NCBI RefSeq assembly: GCF_022023855.1
Contig: NZ_CP059454.1
Span: 62,001 to 126,000 of the forward strand
DNA length: 64,000 nt
From: Azospirillum brasilense
GTDB taxonomy: Bacteria; Pseudomonadota; Alphaproteobacteria; Azospirillales; Azospirillaceae
Reading direction: 5' to 3'
Part shown: positions 53,531 through 62,809 of the stretch, in pieces
How positions within the stretch are numbered: position 1 is the first letter of the stretch
Layout of the letters: every line of letters begins with the position of its first letter
Program-made: the position numbers and the translations under genes
Notes under the pieces: model-generated
What the model was told of the DNA's origin: nothing
Databases searched by the model: none
The model's input: only the letters and a program-made list of their open reading frames with translations

Positions 53531-54331
53531 TCAGGAGGAGCGCCGACGCAGCGCCTCCGTGATCTCCCGGCGGAACTCTTTCATCTCATCGTCGCCACGC
53601 CAAGCCGGACGATGGATCTCGTCCTTGATCACCTCGTCCAGCACGCGCCCGTTGGCCGCCACATGGGCTTCGTCGTAGTAGGAGTGCCCGGTGTCGACCG
53701 AAAAGCCGTGGGAGAGATAGAAGAAGTCGGCCTCATGCGGGTTTTCGGTCGGAATGGGTCGGCCGCCGTACCCCGCCTTGACGATCCGGATGGTGTGATC
53801 GGCGTGTTCAAAACCATAATGCTTGAACCGCGTGTCGTAGTATCCGCAATAGGAAATCACCTCTTTCGTAAAGGCGGACACCTGCGCCGTCAGCGAGCGG
53901 CATATGTACGGATCCTGCGGTACGCCCGCCCCTCCGACGATTTTGTCCTGATACCAGGGAGGCAGAAGGTTGATGTGCCCCCAGAGGTGCAGGGCTTCAA
54001 CCCATGGGGCCTCCCATTCCGGCTCGATCGGGTACGAGTCGTCTTCAATGATAAAATATAAATCGGCTTGCGTAAAATTATTTAAGTAAAACAGGGCTCT
54101 ATTTTTGTTCCATGATATTCCTTTGTTTTGTCCTGTTACGTAATTTATTTCATTTTCTTCAAGAAATAGCCTGGTGTCGTCAGATGATCCATCATCGGCG
54201 ACGATTATTTCGTATGAATGATTTGTATTTTCTTTAATTTTTTTGATAGTTTTGGCAAGACAATCAACGCGATTGTAGGTAATGACGCCTATTCCAATGG
54301 TCTGGCTTTCAGTATTGTTTTTATCTTTCAT
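53531..54331 (-). CDS. GT2 glycosyltransferase
   Basis: 266 residues from the ATG at 54331, chosen because AGGA lies 7 bases upstream and the GT-A fold starts soon after (TIGIGVITYNRVDCLAKTIK); the open frame extends 82 codons further up with no conservation. VADDGSSDDTRLFLEENEIN and LYFIIEDDSYPIEPEW (acidic site) are present, and the C-terminal half has GFEHADHTIRIVKAGYGGRP. The 5' part is AT-rich while the 3' part is GC-rich, a visible composition step around 54060. It lies 38 bases upstream of the double GT2. Confidence 0.78.
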   Translation of the reverse strand: MKDKNNTESQTIGIGVITYNRVDCLAKTIKKIKENTNHSYEIIVADDGSSDDTRLFLEENEINYVTGQNKGISWNKNRALFYLNNFTQADLYFIIEDDSYPIEPEWEAPWVEALHLWGHINLLPPWYQDKIVGGAGVPQDPYICRSLTAQVSAFTKEVISYCGYYDTRFKHYGFEHADHTIRIVKAGYGGRPIPTENPHEADFFYLSHGFSVDTGHSYYDEAHVAANGRVLDEVIKDEIHRPAWRGDDEMKEFRREITEALRRRSS

Positions 54332-54717
54332 AATTCTGTCCTGCATCGTATGCGATATGCCACAGTGATGTTTGCGGAGATCATTGGAGCATATTTTAAA
54401 AGTTCGGTTTGCACTTTTAGTCGTAAAATTGCTTAAAGCCAATGTCTTGTCAACCGGCGTCAAGAGAAGGGGGCAGCTCGATGCCTGCTCCTGGACACGC
54501 TTTGGGGCTGCGACAAGCCTGTGGATATGGACTGGCCAGACAGCAAAGATGTTGACGCGCGTAATGGAACCGCGCACTCATGCACAGCCCTTGCGAGGGG
54601 TGCGATCACCGGTCTCCAGCTTGGGCTGGGTGGCTGGGCGGTATCGGGGAATGGCTTCGGTGCGCGACATACCGCCTGGAGCGTGGAAGATCACGATCTC
54701 TGAAACAGGAGCGAGCG
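54332..54717. other. Divergent intergenic region
   Basis: 386 bases between the leftward GT2 and rightward gmd. AT-rich near the GT2, GC-rich near gmd. Open frames here have no ribosome sites or recognisable products. Promoters for both directions are expected; I see no clear operator or riboswitch. Confidence 0.4.
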
Positions 54718-55779
54718 TTGAGCAAGGTTGCTTTGATCACTGGTGTTACGGGACAGGACGGCGCCTATCTCGCGGAGCTTCTGCTTTCGAAGGGCTACAC
54801 CGTCCACGGTGTCAAGCGGCGCTCGTCCTCGTTCAACACCGAGCGGGTGGAGCATCTGTACCATGACGTTCATGAGGGCAACGTCCGTTTCCGGATGCAT
54901 TACGGCGATCTGACCGATGCGACCAACCTGATCCGCATCGTGCAGGAAGTCCAGCCCGACGAGATCTACAACCTTGCCGCCCAGAGCCATGTGCAGGTGA
55001 GTTTCGAGACTCCGGAATACACGGCGAACTCCGACGGGCTCGGCACGCTGCGCCTGCTGGAGGCGATCCGCATTCTTGGTCTGGAGCAGAAGACGCGCTT
55101 CTACCAGGCTTCCACCTCCGAGCTGTACGGCCTCGTGCAGGAGACGCCACAGAAGGAGACGACGCCCTTCTACCCGCGCAGCCCCTACGCGGCGGCAAAG
55201 CTCTACGCCTACTGGATCACGGTGAACTACCGTGAGGCCTATGGGATGCACGCCTCCAACGGCATCCTGTTCAATCATGAGGGTCCGACCCGCGGCGAGA
55301 CCTTCGTCACCCGCAAGATCACCCGCGCCGTTGCCGCCATCCAGCTCGGCCTGCAGAAGGCGCTCTATCTCGGCAACTTGGACGCCAAGCGCGACTGGGG
55401 CCACGCCCGGGACTACGTCGAAGGCATGTGGCGCATCCTGCAGCAGGACAAGGCCGACGATTACGTCCTCGCCACCGGCGAGACCCATTCGATCCGCGAG
55501 TTCGTGGAGTTGGCTTTCGATTGCGTGGGCCGCAAGATCGAATGGCGCGGCACGGGCGTGGACGAGAAGGGCGTGGACGTGGCGACCGGCGACGTGCTGA
55601 TCGAGGTCGATCCGCGCTATTTCCGCCCGACCGAGGTGGATCTGCTGCTGGGCGATCCGTCCAAGGCCCACGCCAAGCTGGGATGGAAGCACACCACCAC
55701 CTTCCCGGAACTGGTGCGCGAGATGGTGTCGAGCGACCTCGCGCGTTTCGAGCGCGAGGCGGCGGGACGCCGGGCCTGA
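54718..55779 (+). CDS. gmd: GDP-mannose 4,6-dehydratase
   Basis: 353 residues from a TTG start at 54718, supported by AGGAG 6 bases upstream and by the Rossmann strand starting at residue 4; no ATG is available. Motifs: [12 protein letters not shown] at 9-20 (NADP binding), STSELYG with Thr-Ser-Glu near 133, and the catalytic pair Tyr157/Lys161 in [32 protein letters not shown] is typical of Gmd. It makes GDP-4-keto-6-deoxy-D-mannose, the precursor for GDP-L-fucose via Fcl in the same operon. The Azospirillum counterpart is known as noeL. Confidence 0.95.
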   Translation: MSKVALITGVTGQDGAYLAELLLSKGYTVHGVKRRSSSFNTERVEHLYHDVHEGNVRFRMHYGDLTDATNLIRIVQEVQPDEIYNLAAQSHVQVSFETPEYTANSDGLGTLRLLEAIRILGLEQKTRFYQASTSELYGLVQETPQKETTPFYPRSPYAAAKLYAYWITVNYREAYGMHASNGILFNHEGPTRGETFVTRKITRAVAAIQLGLQKALYLGNLDAKRDWGHARDYVEGMWRILQQDKADDYVLATGETHSIREFVELAFDCVGRKIEWRGTGVDEKGVDVATGDVLIEVDPRYFRPTEVDLLLGDPSKAHAKLGWKHTTTFPELVREMVSSDLARFEREAAGRRA

Positions 55780-55798
55780 TTCCGCCGGAGGAGCCGCC

Positions 55799-56767
55799 GT
55801 GGCGCGGACCGCACTGATCTTCGGGGTGTCCGGGCAGGATGGAAGCTATCTTGCCCGGCATCTGCTCGACCGCGGCTACACCGTCCATGGCACCTCGCGG
55901 GACTGCGAGATCGCGTCGTTCCGCAACCTGACAATCCTGGGCATCCGTGACCAGGTGAACGTCCATTCGGCGACCCTGCACGATTTCCGCAGCATCGTGC
56001 AGGTGATCCGGGCGGTGAAGCCCAACGAGATCTACAATCTCTCGGCCCAGTCGGCGGTGGGGCTGTCCTTCGAGCAGCCGGTCGAGACGATCGACAGCAT
56101 CCTGAACGGCACGCTGAACATCCTGGAGGCCATCCGCTTCCTGGGGGTGGACGCGCGCTTCTACCACGCCTCCTCCAGCGAGAGCTTCGGCAACACCCTG
56201 GACGAGCCGGCCGGTGAGGCGACCGCCTTCCGCCCCTGCAGCCCTTATGGCGTCGCCAAGTCGGCGGCGCATTGGATGGTCGCCAACTACCGGCAGGCCT
56301 ACGGGCTCTATGCCTGCTCCGGCATCCTGTTCAACCACGAGTCGCCGCTGCGTCCGGCGCGCTTCGTCACCCGTAAGATCGTCCGCGGGGCCATCGCGGT
56401 GGCGCAGGGCCGGGTGAAGACGCTGGAGCTGGGCAACCTCGCGGTGGCGCGCGACTGGGGCTGGGCGCCGGAATATGTGGACGCCATGTGGCGGATGCTC
56501 CAGCAGGAGGAACCGGACGATTTCGTCATCGCCACCGGCCGCATGCACGCGCTGGAGGACTTCGTCCGGACAGCCTTCGCGCATTTCGGCATAGACTGGC
56601 GGGAGCATGTGGTCCAGGGTGCCACGAACCTGCGGCCGATGGACATTCATCGCAGCGTCGGCAACCCGGCCAAGGCCGCGGCTCGTTTGGGATGGAAGGC
56701 CGAAACCCTGATGCCGGATCTCGTCAGCCGGCTGATCGAAGCGGAGCTGGCCCTGGCGCCGCCGTAA
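55799..56767 (+). CDS. Second Gmd-like SDR dehydratase (paralog)
   Basis: 322 residues from a GTG start at 55799 with GGAGGAG 5 bases upstream. It is plainly related to the preceding gene: FGVSGQDGSYLARHLLDRGY, catalytic Tyr150/Lys154 in SPYGVAKSAAHWM, SSSESFGN, and NHESPLRPARFVTRKIVRGA. It is shorter and diverged, so either it acts on GDP-mannose with a different product use (for example GDP-rhamnose or perosamine branch) or on another nucleotide sugar. A reductase role is less likely because the dehydratase Ser-Glu pair is kept. It is 19 bases behind gmd in the same operon. Confidence 0.85.
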   Translation: MARTALIFGVSGQDGSYLARHLLDRGYTVHGTSRDCEIASFRNLTILGIRDQVNVHSATLHDFRSIVQVIRAVKPNEIYNLSAQSAVGLSFEQPVETIDSILNGTLNILEAIRFLGVDARFYHASSSESFGNTLDEPAGEATAFRPCSPYGVAKSAAHWMVANYRQAYGLYACSGILFNHESPLRPARFVTRKIVRGAIAVAQGRVKTLELGNLAVARDWGWAPEYVDAMWRMLQQEEPDDFVIATGRMHALEDFVRTAFAHFGIDWREHVVQGATNLRPMDIHRSVGNPAKAAARLGWKAETLMPDLVSRLIEAELALAPP

Positions 56768-56915
56768 GAGGGACCCCGGAAAGGAGCCAAGAGAGGACTG
56801 TGACGGTGGCCGAGATCCGGGGTATAGAACCGGCCCGTTCCTGCCTGTGCCGTGGGGCTGCCGCCCATGGATTTCCCCACCCCGTCGGCCTGGCTTTGAG
56901 TGGATTGCGAGAGAA

Positions 56916-57773
56916 ATGACCACCGAGAGCTTTCCCGGCTCCGTCAGCCAACAGAGGAACGGAGCCATCTACGACTCCGGAGACCGCAGCGAGGCGGCGC
57001 GGGCCTGGGAGGATCTCAGGGACGGCGCTCTGCGTTGGCGGCTGTGGAGCCGGCTCGGCTGGCACGACATCCGCAAGCGCTACCGCCGGTCGGTCCTGGG
57101 GCCCTTCTGGCTGACGCTCAGCATGGCCGTCATGGTGGGCAGCCTGGGGCTGATCTACGGCACGCTGTTCCGGTTGGACCTGGAGGGCTATCTGCCCTTC
57201 CTGGCGGTCGGGCTGGCCACCTGGACCCTTATCGCCTCCTTCCTCAACGAGGGATGCATCAGCTTCATCGAGTTGGAGCCGCTCATCAAGAACGTCCGCA
57301 TTCCGATGTCGGTGCACATCCTGCGGGCGCTGTGGCGCAATCTGATCATCTACGGCCACAACATCGTGATCTTCGCAGTGGTGGCGCTGATTTTCGGGAT
57401 CTGGCCGGGAGCGGCGGGCCTCCTGGCAGTGGCCGGGTTGGCGCTGCTCCTGGTGAACGCCGGCTGGATCATGCTGCTGCTCGGCATGATCTGCACCCGT
57501 TTCCGCGATGTGCCCCCGATCATCGGCAGCGTGATCCAGCTCCTGTTCTTCGTGACGCCGGTCATGTGGAAGCCGGAACTGCTGGGCGACCGCCGCTACC
57601 TGATGGTCCTGAACCCCTTCTATCATCTGCTGGAGGTCATCCGGGCCCCACTGCTGGGCCATGTGCCGGGCTGGGAAAGCTGGGTGGCTGGCCTGCTGTT
57701 CGCCGCCGCCGGCTGGGCTTTCACCTTTGCCTGCTTCGCCCGCTTCCGCAAACGCATCGCCTATTGGCTCTGA
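56916..57773 (+). CDS. wzm: ABC polysaccharide exporter permease (Wzm)
   Basis: 285 residues from the ATG at 56916. An N-terminal cytoplasmic stretch ends in WHDIRKRYRRSVLGPFWLTL, the conserved ABC2-membrane start of polysaccharide exporters, and six hydrophobic segments follow. LIKNVRIPMSVHILRALWRN and LNPFYHLLEVIRAPLLG are typical Wzm loops. With Wzt it moves the undecaprenyl-linked glycan across the inner membrane, so this locus uses the ABC-dependent and not the Wzy/Wzx route. It is 148 bases after the Gmd paralog and 15 bases before wzt. Confidence 0.92.
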   Translation: MTTESFPGSVSQQRNGAIYDSGDRSEAARAWEDLRDGALRWRLWSRLGWHDIRKRYRRSVLGPFWLTLSMAVMVGSLGLIYGTLFRLDLEGYLPFLAVGLATWTLIASFLNEGCISFIELEPLIKNVRIPMSVHILRALWRNLIIYGHNIVIFAVVALIFGIWPGAAGLLAVAGLALLLVNAGWIMLLLGMICTRFRDVPPIIGSVIQLLFFVTPVMWKPELLGDRRYLMVLNPFYHLLEVIRAPLLGHVPGWESWVAGLLFAAAGWAFTFACFARFRKRIAYWL

Positions 57774-57788
57774 CCCGCTGGATCTGGA

Positions 57789-58571
57789 ATGGCTTCGATC
57801 CGCCTGAACGACGTCTCGGTCGATTTCGTGCTCTATCAGGGAAGCGCGCGCTCTCTGAAGAAGACGCTGCTTCGCACCTCCACCAGCGGTGCGCTGAAGC
57901 ACGACGCGCACCACCGGATCACGGTGAAGGCGTTGAACAACCTGAACCTGACGCTGGAACACGGGGACCGGGTCGGGCTGGTTGGCGGCAACGGGGCCGG
58001 CAAGACGACCCTGCTGCGCGTCCTGGCCGGCGTGTATGAGCCGACCGCCGGGCGCATCCGCGTCGAGGGCAGCGTCACGCCGCTGTTCGACCTGGGGCTC
58101 GGCCTGGACATGGACGCGTCGGGCTACGACAACATCCGGATGCGGGCCGCCTATTTCGGCATCGACGGGGACGAGATCGAGTCCAAGATGGAGGACATCG
58201 CCGCCTTCACGGAACTCGGCGACTATCTCGACCTGCCGGTGCGCACCTATTCGGCGGGCATGACGCTGCGGTTGGCCTTCGCCGCGGCGACCGCGGTCGA
58301 TCCGGAAATTTTGCTGATGGACGAATGGATCGCCGTCAGCGACACACAATTCCTGGAAAAGGCGCAGCGCCGGGCGGAAGGCTTCGTGAACCGGTCCAGC
58401 ATCATGGTCGTGGCCTCCCACGTGGACGATGTCTTGAAACGGCTGTGCAACAAGGCCCTCTGGCTGGAACGCGGCGCGGTTGTGCGCATCGGTCCGGTTG
58501 ACGAGGTGCTGGCGGCGTATCACAAACACAACGCGGGCGGCGAACCGCCGCCGCGAGACGGAGATGAGTGA
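57789..58571 (+). CDS. wzt: ABC polysaccharide exporter ATPase (Wzt), short form
   Basis: 260 residues. Walker A GGNGAGKTT at 66-74, the Q-loop region, signature YSAGMTLRLAF (the divergent form used by polysaccharide exporters) and Walker B ILLMDEW with VASHVDDVLK as the switch. The N-terminal 45 residues (SVDFVLYQGSARSLKK) are the usual Wzt/TagH-type start. It lacks the roughly 150-residue C-terminal carbohydrate-binding domain of E. coli O8/O9a Wzt, so export probably does not need recognition of a non-reducing end cap. The last 8 bases overlap fcl. Confidence 0.93.
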   Translation: MASIRLNDVSVDFVLYQGSARSLKKTLLRTSTSGALKHDAHHRITVKALNNLNLTLEHGDRVGLVGGNGAGKTTLLRVLAGVYEPTAGRIRVEGSVTPLFDLGLGLDMDASGYDNIRMRAAYFGIDGDEIESKMEDIAAFTELGDYLDLPVRTYSAGMTLRLAFAAATAVDPEILLMDEWIAVSDTQFLEKAQRRAEGFVNRSSIMVVASHVDDVLKRLCNKALWLERGAVVRIGPVDEVLAAYHKHNAGGEPPPRDGDE

Positions 58572-59559
58572 TCGGATGACGACGGGTACGGCAGCCTTTT
58601 CCCTGGACGGCAAGCGGGTGTGGGTCGCAGGGCATCGCGGCATGGCGGGGTCGGCGGTCGTGCGCCGGCTGGAGCGGGAGCCTTGCGAGATCCTGACCGT
58701 GGGCCGCGAGACGGTCGACCTGCGCCGCCAGGCCGAGGTCGAGGCGTGGATGGCCGAGGCGCGGCCCGACGTCGTCTTCCTCACCGCCGCCCTGGTCGGC
58801 GGAATTCACGCCAACAACACCCGTCCGGCCGAATTTCTCTACGAGAACTTGGCGATCGAAACCAACATCATCCACGCCGCCAAACAGGTTGGGGTGCAAA
58901 AGCTGGTCTTCCTCGGATCCTCCTGCATCTACCCGCGGATGGCGCCGCAACCCATCGTGGAGGACGCGCTGCTGACCGGCCCGCTGGAACCGACCAACGA
59001 GTGGTACGCGATCGCCAAGATCGCCGGCATCAAGATGTGCCAAGCCTATCGGCGGCAGTACGGCTGCGACTTCATCTCGGCCATGCCAACCAACCTCTAC
59101 GGCTACGGCGACAACTTCGACATCCAGCAGGGCCATGTCGCTGCCGCTCTGATGATGAAGATCCACCGGGCCAAGACGGAGGGGGCAGGCAGCGTCGAGC
59201 TGTGGGGTGACGGCAGCCCGCTGCGCGAGTTCCTGTTCGTCGATGATCTGGCCGACGGGCTGGTCTTCCTGGCCAAGCATTATTCGGGCGAGCCGCATGT
59301 CAACCTCGGCTCCGGCCATGAGGTTTCCATCCGCGGCCTGGCCGAACTGCTGGCTGAGGTGATCGGCTTCCAAGGTGATTTCCGCTTCGACCCGTCCAAG
59401 CCGAACGGCACCCCGCGCAAGATCATGGATGGTCACCGGCTGGCCGGCATGGGCTGGACCGCCCCGACGTCCCTGCGCGAGGGGTTCGCGCGCACGTACC
59501 GCTGGTATCTGGAAAAGCTCGACGCTGGCACCCTGCGCGGCATGACCGCCGGCCGCTGA
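58564..59559 (+). CDS. fcl: GDP-L-fucose synthase
   Basis: 331 residues from the ATG at 58564; an ATG at 58576 is an alternative. VWVAGHRGMAGSAVVRRLE binds NADP, TAALVGGIHANNTRPAEFL and GSSCIYPRMAPQPI are the conserved blocks, and WYAIAKIAGIKMC holds the Tyr/Lys pair of the epimerase-reductase. PTNLYGYGDNFD and HVAAALMMKIHRAK follow. The enzyme converts GDP-4-keto-6-deoxymannose to GDP-L-fucose. It overlaps wzt by 8 bases, so gmd, paralog, wzm, wzt and fcl form one operon. Confidence 0.95.
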   Translation: MSDRMTTGTAAFSLDGKRVWVAGHRGMAGSAVVRRLEREPCEILTVGRETVDLRRQAEVEAWMAEARPDVVFLTAALVGGIHANNTRPAEFLYENLAIETNIIHAAKQVGVQKLVFLGSSCIYPRMAPQPIVEDALLTGPLEPTNEWYAIAKIAGIKMCQAYRRQYGCDFISAMPTNLYGYGDNFDIQQGHVAAALMMKIHRAKTEGAGSVELWGDGSPLREFLFVDDLADGLVFLAKHYSGEPHVNLGSGHEVSIRGLAELLAEVIGFQGDFRFDPSKPNGTPRKIMDGHRLAGMGWTAPTSLREGFARTYRWYLEKLDAGTLRGMTAGR

Positions 59560-59566
59560 AGCGGCC
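59551..59566. terminator. Hairpin with the fcl stop codon in its loop
   Basis: GGCCGC-TGAA-GCGGCC is a perfect 6-bp stem whose loop contains the fcl TGA stop. A second small hairpin, CCGTCA-GCCT-TGACGG at 59565-59580, overlaps the end of the convergent GT2. Together they lie at the junction of convergent genes only 8 bases apart. No T-run is present. Confidence 0.4.
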
Positions 59567-59567
59567 G

Positions 59568-60443
59568 TCAGCCTTGACGGATGCGGCGCAGCAGCCGCCG
59601 CATCCGGTCGCGCCCGCGACGGGCGACGCCGCGGGCCAACCGGCGCCAGGAGAGGTCGAGCCCGGCCCCGGTTTCGGCCAGCCGCCGCTTCAACTCGGCG
59701 TTCTCCAGCCGGGTGGCCAGGAAACCCTCCTGGTACAGCTCGATGCGCCGACGCAGCCAAGCTTCCGACTGATAGAGGGGCAGGGCGTTCTGGATGGCGT
59801 AGACCTCCGGCTGGCCCTTGGCGAGGTTGCTGGACGTGCCGCCCAGCCCGAAGGAGGCGACGATCACCGGCATGTGCATCAGCGTGACGGACGGGTCGGC
59901 GATGGCCTTCAGGAACCAGTCGTAATCGGCATGGACCCGCCACCGCGTGTCGAAGGGACCGGTGCGGTCGAACACCGCCCGCCGCGCGAAGGTCCCCTGG
60001 TGCGGCAGACAGCCGCACACCATCGTTTCCGCGGCCTTGTCGGCCTCCAGGGGCGTATGAATGACCGACCCGCCCTCCGGCAGGCGGACCTCGATGTCCC
60101 CATAGAAGAGGTCGCCGTCCGGGTGCCGTTCGATGAAGCGCACCGCGTTCTCGACCGAACGGGCGTCGTAGAACCAGTCTTCGGCATTCAGGAAGTGGAT
60201 CAGGTCCCCGGTGGCCCGCGCCAGTCCTTTGTTCATCGCATCGTAGATTCCGGCGTCGGGTTCCGACACGAGAAGCGCCGGCCGGTGCCGGTGACCTTTT
60301 AGGATTTCCAGCGTTCCATCGGTCGAGGCGCCGTCAACGATGATATGCTCAACGTTCTGGTAAGTCTGTTGTGAGATGCTGTCCAGAGTACGGACTATGC
60401 CGTCACGGGCATTCCGGCAAATAGTAATAACCGAAACCTTCAT
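59568..60443 (-). CDS. GT2 glycosyltransferase with arginine-rich tail
   Basis: 291 residues with GGAG about 8 bases upstream. KVSVITICRNARDGIVRTLD, VDGASTDGTLEILKGHRH, AGIYDAMNKGLARATG and LIHFLNAEDWFYD form the WcaA-like GT2 core. The last 40 residues are very basic (RGVARRGRDRMRRLLRRIRQ) and probably bind the inner membrane. It faces fcl and is divergent from the secretion ABC gene, so the 60444-60571 gap should hold two promoters. Confidence 0.83.
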   Translation of the reverse strand: MKVSVITICRNARDGIVRTLDSISQQTYQNVEHIIVDGASTDGTLEILKGHRHRPALLVSEPDAGIYDAMNKGLARATGDLIHFLNAEDWFYDARSVENAVRFIERHPDGDLFYGDIEVRLPEGGSVIHTPLEADKAAETMVCGCLPHQGTFARRAVFDRTGPFDTRWRVHADYDWFLKAIADPSVTLMHMPVIVASFGLGGTSSNLAKGQPEVYAIQNALPLYQSEAWLRRRIELYQEGFLATRLENAELKRRLAETGAGLDLSWRRLARGVARRGRDRMRRLLRRIRQG

Positions 60444-60571
60444 CCACCTGCTCCTGTTGAGATCGCCCTGATTGAGCGTCCCGAGTGCAGAGCTTGTATC
60501 GGATGAGGGTGCTACAGTACAGTCGCGCCACCGGTGGACCACCGGAAGAGCGACCGGGACACAGGGGCCAG

Positions 60572-62809
60572 ATGCAGAGCAAGACCGCCGCCGATCCGAC
60601 AGACGCCTCTGCCGAGGCGGCACGGACCACCAGCCTTCATGCGCTTGCCGTTGTCGCACGTCATCATGGGCTGCACCTTTCGGTCGAGCAGCTCAGGCGC
60701 GATTATGCCATCGAAGCCGGTGAGCCACCGACGAAGCTGTTGCTGAAGATTGCCGAAGACAATGGCCTGACGGCCCGCGCCGTCAAGCTGCGCTGGAAGC
60801 AGCTGTCCCGTCTGGGCAAGGCCTTGCCCCTTCTCCTGCGGTTGCGGGATGGAAGCACGATGGTGCTGGTGTCCTTCCGGGAGGATGGCGGCGCGCCCGT
60901 GGCCATGCTTCAGGACCCGCTGAGCACCGATCAGGCCTGCATTGCCGTGGACGAGCTGCGATTGGCCTCCGTGTGGGAGGGCGATGCCGTCTTCATCAAG
61001 CGCCGCTATCGCATGACCGACCAGGAGCAGCCGTTCGGCTTCGGTTGGCTGTTCGGGCAGATCCTGCGCGAAAAGCGGATTTTCCGCGACGTCGCCATCT
61101 CCGCGCTCGTGCTCAGCATGTTCGCGCTGGTCCCGCCACTCGTCTTCATGGTCATCCTGGATCGCGTGCTTGTCCACCAGCGCCTGTCCACCCTGTATGT
61201 TCTGGTGATGGGAATCGCCTTCATCCTGGTGTTCGACACCCTGTTCGGCTACCTGCGCCGCTATCTGGTCGCGATCGGGACGGCCAAGGTGGACGCGCGT
61301 ATCAGCACTTACATCTTCGACCGGATGATCGGGTTGCCGATCGATTTCTTCGAGCGGACGCCGACCGGCGTCATTTCCTACAAGCTGAACGAGGTCTGGC
61401 GCATCCGAGGCTTCCTGACCGGCCAGATGTTCGGGACGGTGCTGGATTCCATGACCCTGCTCGTGCTGATCCCGGCAATGTTCGTTCTCAGCCCACCGCT
61501 CGCCTTCATGGTGCTGGGCGTAGCCGCCATCATGTTCTTTGTAGTGGCGGTCTACATCGGCCCGCTCGCCCGCGCCTACGGTAAGGTCATCCAGGCGGAG
61601 CAGCGCAAGGGCTCTTTCATGATCGAGGTGCTGCATGGCATGCGCACGGTCAAGTCGCTGGCGCTGGAAGGCCGCAAGCGGCTTGACTGGGATGTGCGCG
61701 TGGCCGAGGCGGTGCGCGCCAACACTGCGATGCAGCTCCTGTCCAATCAGCCGCAGACCATTCTGCAGCCGCTGGAAAAGTCGATCTATGCGGGAACCCT
61801 GGCGATCGGCGCCTATCTTGCCATCGGCGAGGGAGCCATTGTGAACGGCGGTACGCTCGTCGCCTTCAGCATGATCGCGAGCCGTGCGACGAGCCCCTTC
61901 GTCCAGATGGCTTCCCTGATGCAGCAGTTTCAGGAAACCCGGGGTGCCGTCGGCCAAGTAGCCTCGGTCGTCAACCAAGCTCCGGAGCAAGCGCTCGGGC
62001 GCCAGGGCGTGCGACCGGCGATCAAGGGCGAAATCACGTTCTCCGATGTGCGGTTCCGTTATCCCGGCGCGCAGAACCCGGCTCTCGACAACATCTCCTT
62101 CTCAATCGAATCCGGCCAAGTTATCGGCATCATGGGCCGCTCGGGGTCGGGCAAGACCACGGTCACGCGCCTGCTGCAGGGCCTGCATCAGAACTACGAC
62201 GGCCTGATCAAGATCGACGGTGTGGACCTGCGGGAGATCGACCTCAGCCATCTGCGCTCGAACCTGGGCGTGGTGCTTCAGGACAACTTCCTGTTCAACG
62301 GTACGATCCGCGAGAACATCATGGCCGCCAACCGCAGCGCCTCGCTCGAGGACGTGATGCGGGCAGCCCGGCTTGCCGGTGCGGAGGAGTTCATCGAACG
62401 TCTGCCCCGCGGCTACGAGACGGTGATCGAGGAAGGGTCGGCCAACCTGTCGGGTGGCCAGCGTCAGCGCATCGCCATCGCCCGCGCTTTGCTCGTCGAT
62501 CCCAGCGTCCTCATCATGGATGAGGCGACCAGCGCACTCGACCCCGACAGCGAGGCGATCATCAACAACAACCTGACCCGCATTGCGCAGGGTCGGACGA
62601 TGATCGTCATCTCCCACCGTCTGGCCTCTTTGGTGAACTGTGATCAGATCATGGTGCTGGAGCGCGGCAGTCTGTACGACATGGGCAAGCACGACGAACT
62701 GCTTCAGCGTTGCGACGTCTACCGCCATCTCTGGTTCCAGCAGAACCGACATCTCTCTCCGGGAAATTCTCATGACCGCGCTCCTCTTACGTCAGCCGCA
62801 AGCACCTGA
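60572..62809 (+). CDS. Type I secretion ABC transporter (HlyB-like, with inactive C39-like domain)
   Basis: 745 residues from the ATG at 60572. Residues about 20-145 are a C39-peptidase-like domain, but the catalytic Cys is absent (SLHALAVVARHHG), so it is the docking type seen in HlyB, not a protease. About six membrane segments follow (about 170-450). The ATPase has Walker A GRSGSGKTT near 523, LSGGQRQRIAIARALL near 628, Walker B LIMDEATSALDPDSE and the ISHRLA switch. It exports unfolded RTX-type or adhesin substrates in one step with an HlyD adaptor and a TolC-like pore. The DUF4347 protein at the left edge is of the cargo type for such systems. Confidence 0.92.
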   Translation: MQSKTAADPTDASAEAARTTSLHALAVVARHHGLHLSVEQLRRDYAIEAGEPPTKLLLKIAEDNGLTARAVKLRWKQLSRLGKALPLLLRLRDGSTMVLVSFREDGGAPVAMLQDPLSTDQACIAVDELRLASVWEGDAVFIKRRYRMTDQEQPFGFGWLFGQILREKRIFRDVAISALVLSMFALVPPLVFMVILDRVLVHQRLSTLYVLVMGIAFILVFDTLFGYLRRYLVAIGTAKVDARISTYIFDRMIGLPIDFFERTPTGVISYKLNEVWRIRGFLTGQMFGTVLDSMTLLVLIPAMFVLSPPLAFMVLGVAAIMFFVVAVYIGPLARAYGKVIQAEQRKGSFMIEVLHGMRTVKSLALEGRKRLDWDVRVAEAVRANTAMQLLSNQPQTILQPLEKSIYAGTLAIGAYLAIGEGAIVNGGTLVAFSMIASRATSPFVQMASLMQQFQETRGAVGQVASVVNQAPEQALGRQGVRPAIKGEITFSDVRFRYPGAQNPALDNISFSIESGQVIGIMGRSGSGKTTVTRLLQGLHQNYDGLIKIDGVDLREIDLSHLRSNLGVVLQDNFLFNGTIRENIMAANRSASLEDVMRAARLAGAEEFIERLPRGYETVIEEGSANLSGGQRQRIAIARALLVDPSVLIMDEATSALDPDSEAIINNNLTRIAQGRTMIVISHRLASLVNCDQIMVLERGSLYDMGKHDELLQRCDVYRHLWFQQNRHLSPGNSHDRAPLTSAAST

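Noticed and set aside
50952-53678. 908-codon plus frame
   Set aside because: Antisense to the GW/GT2 protein at 50985-53492, with no recognisable motifs.
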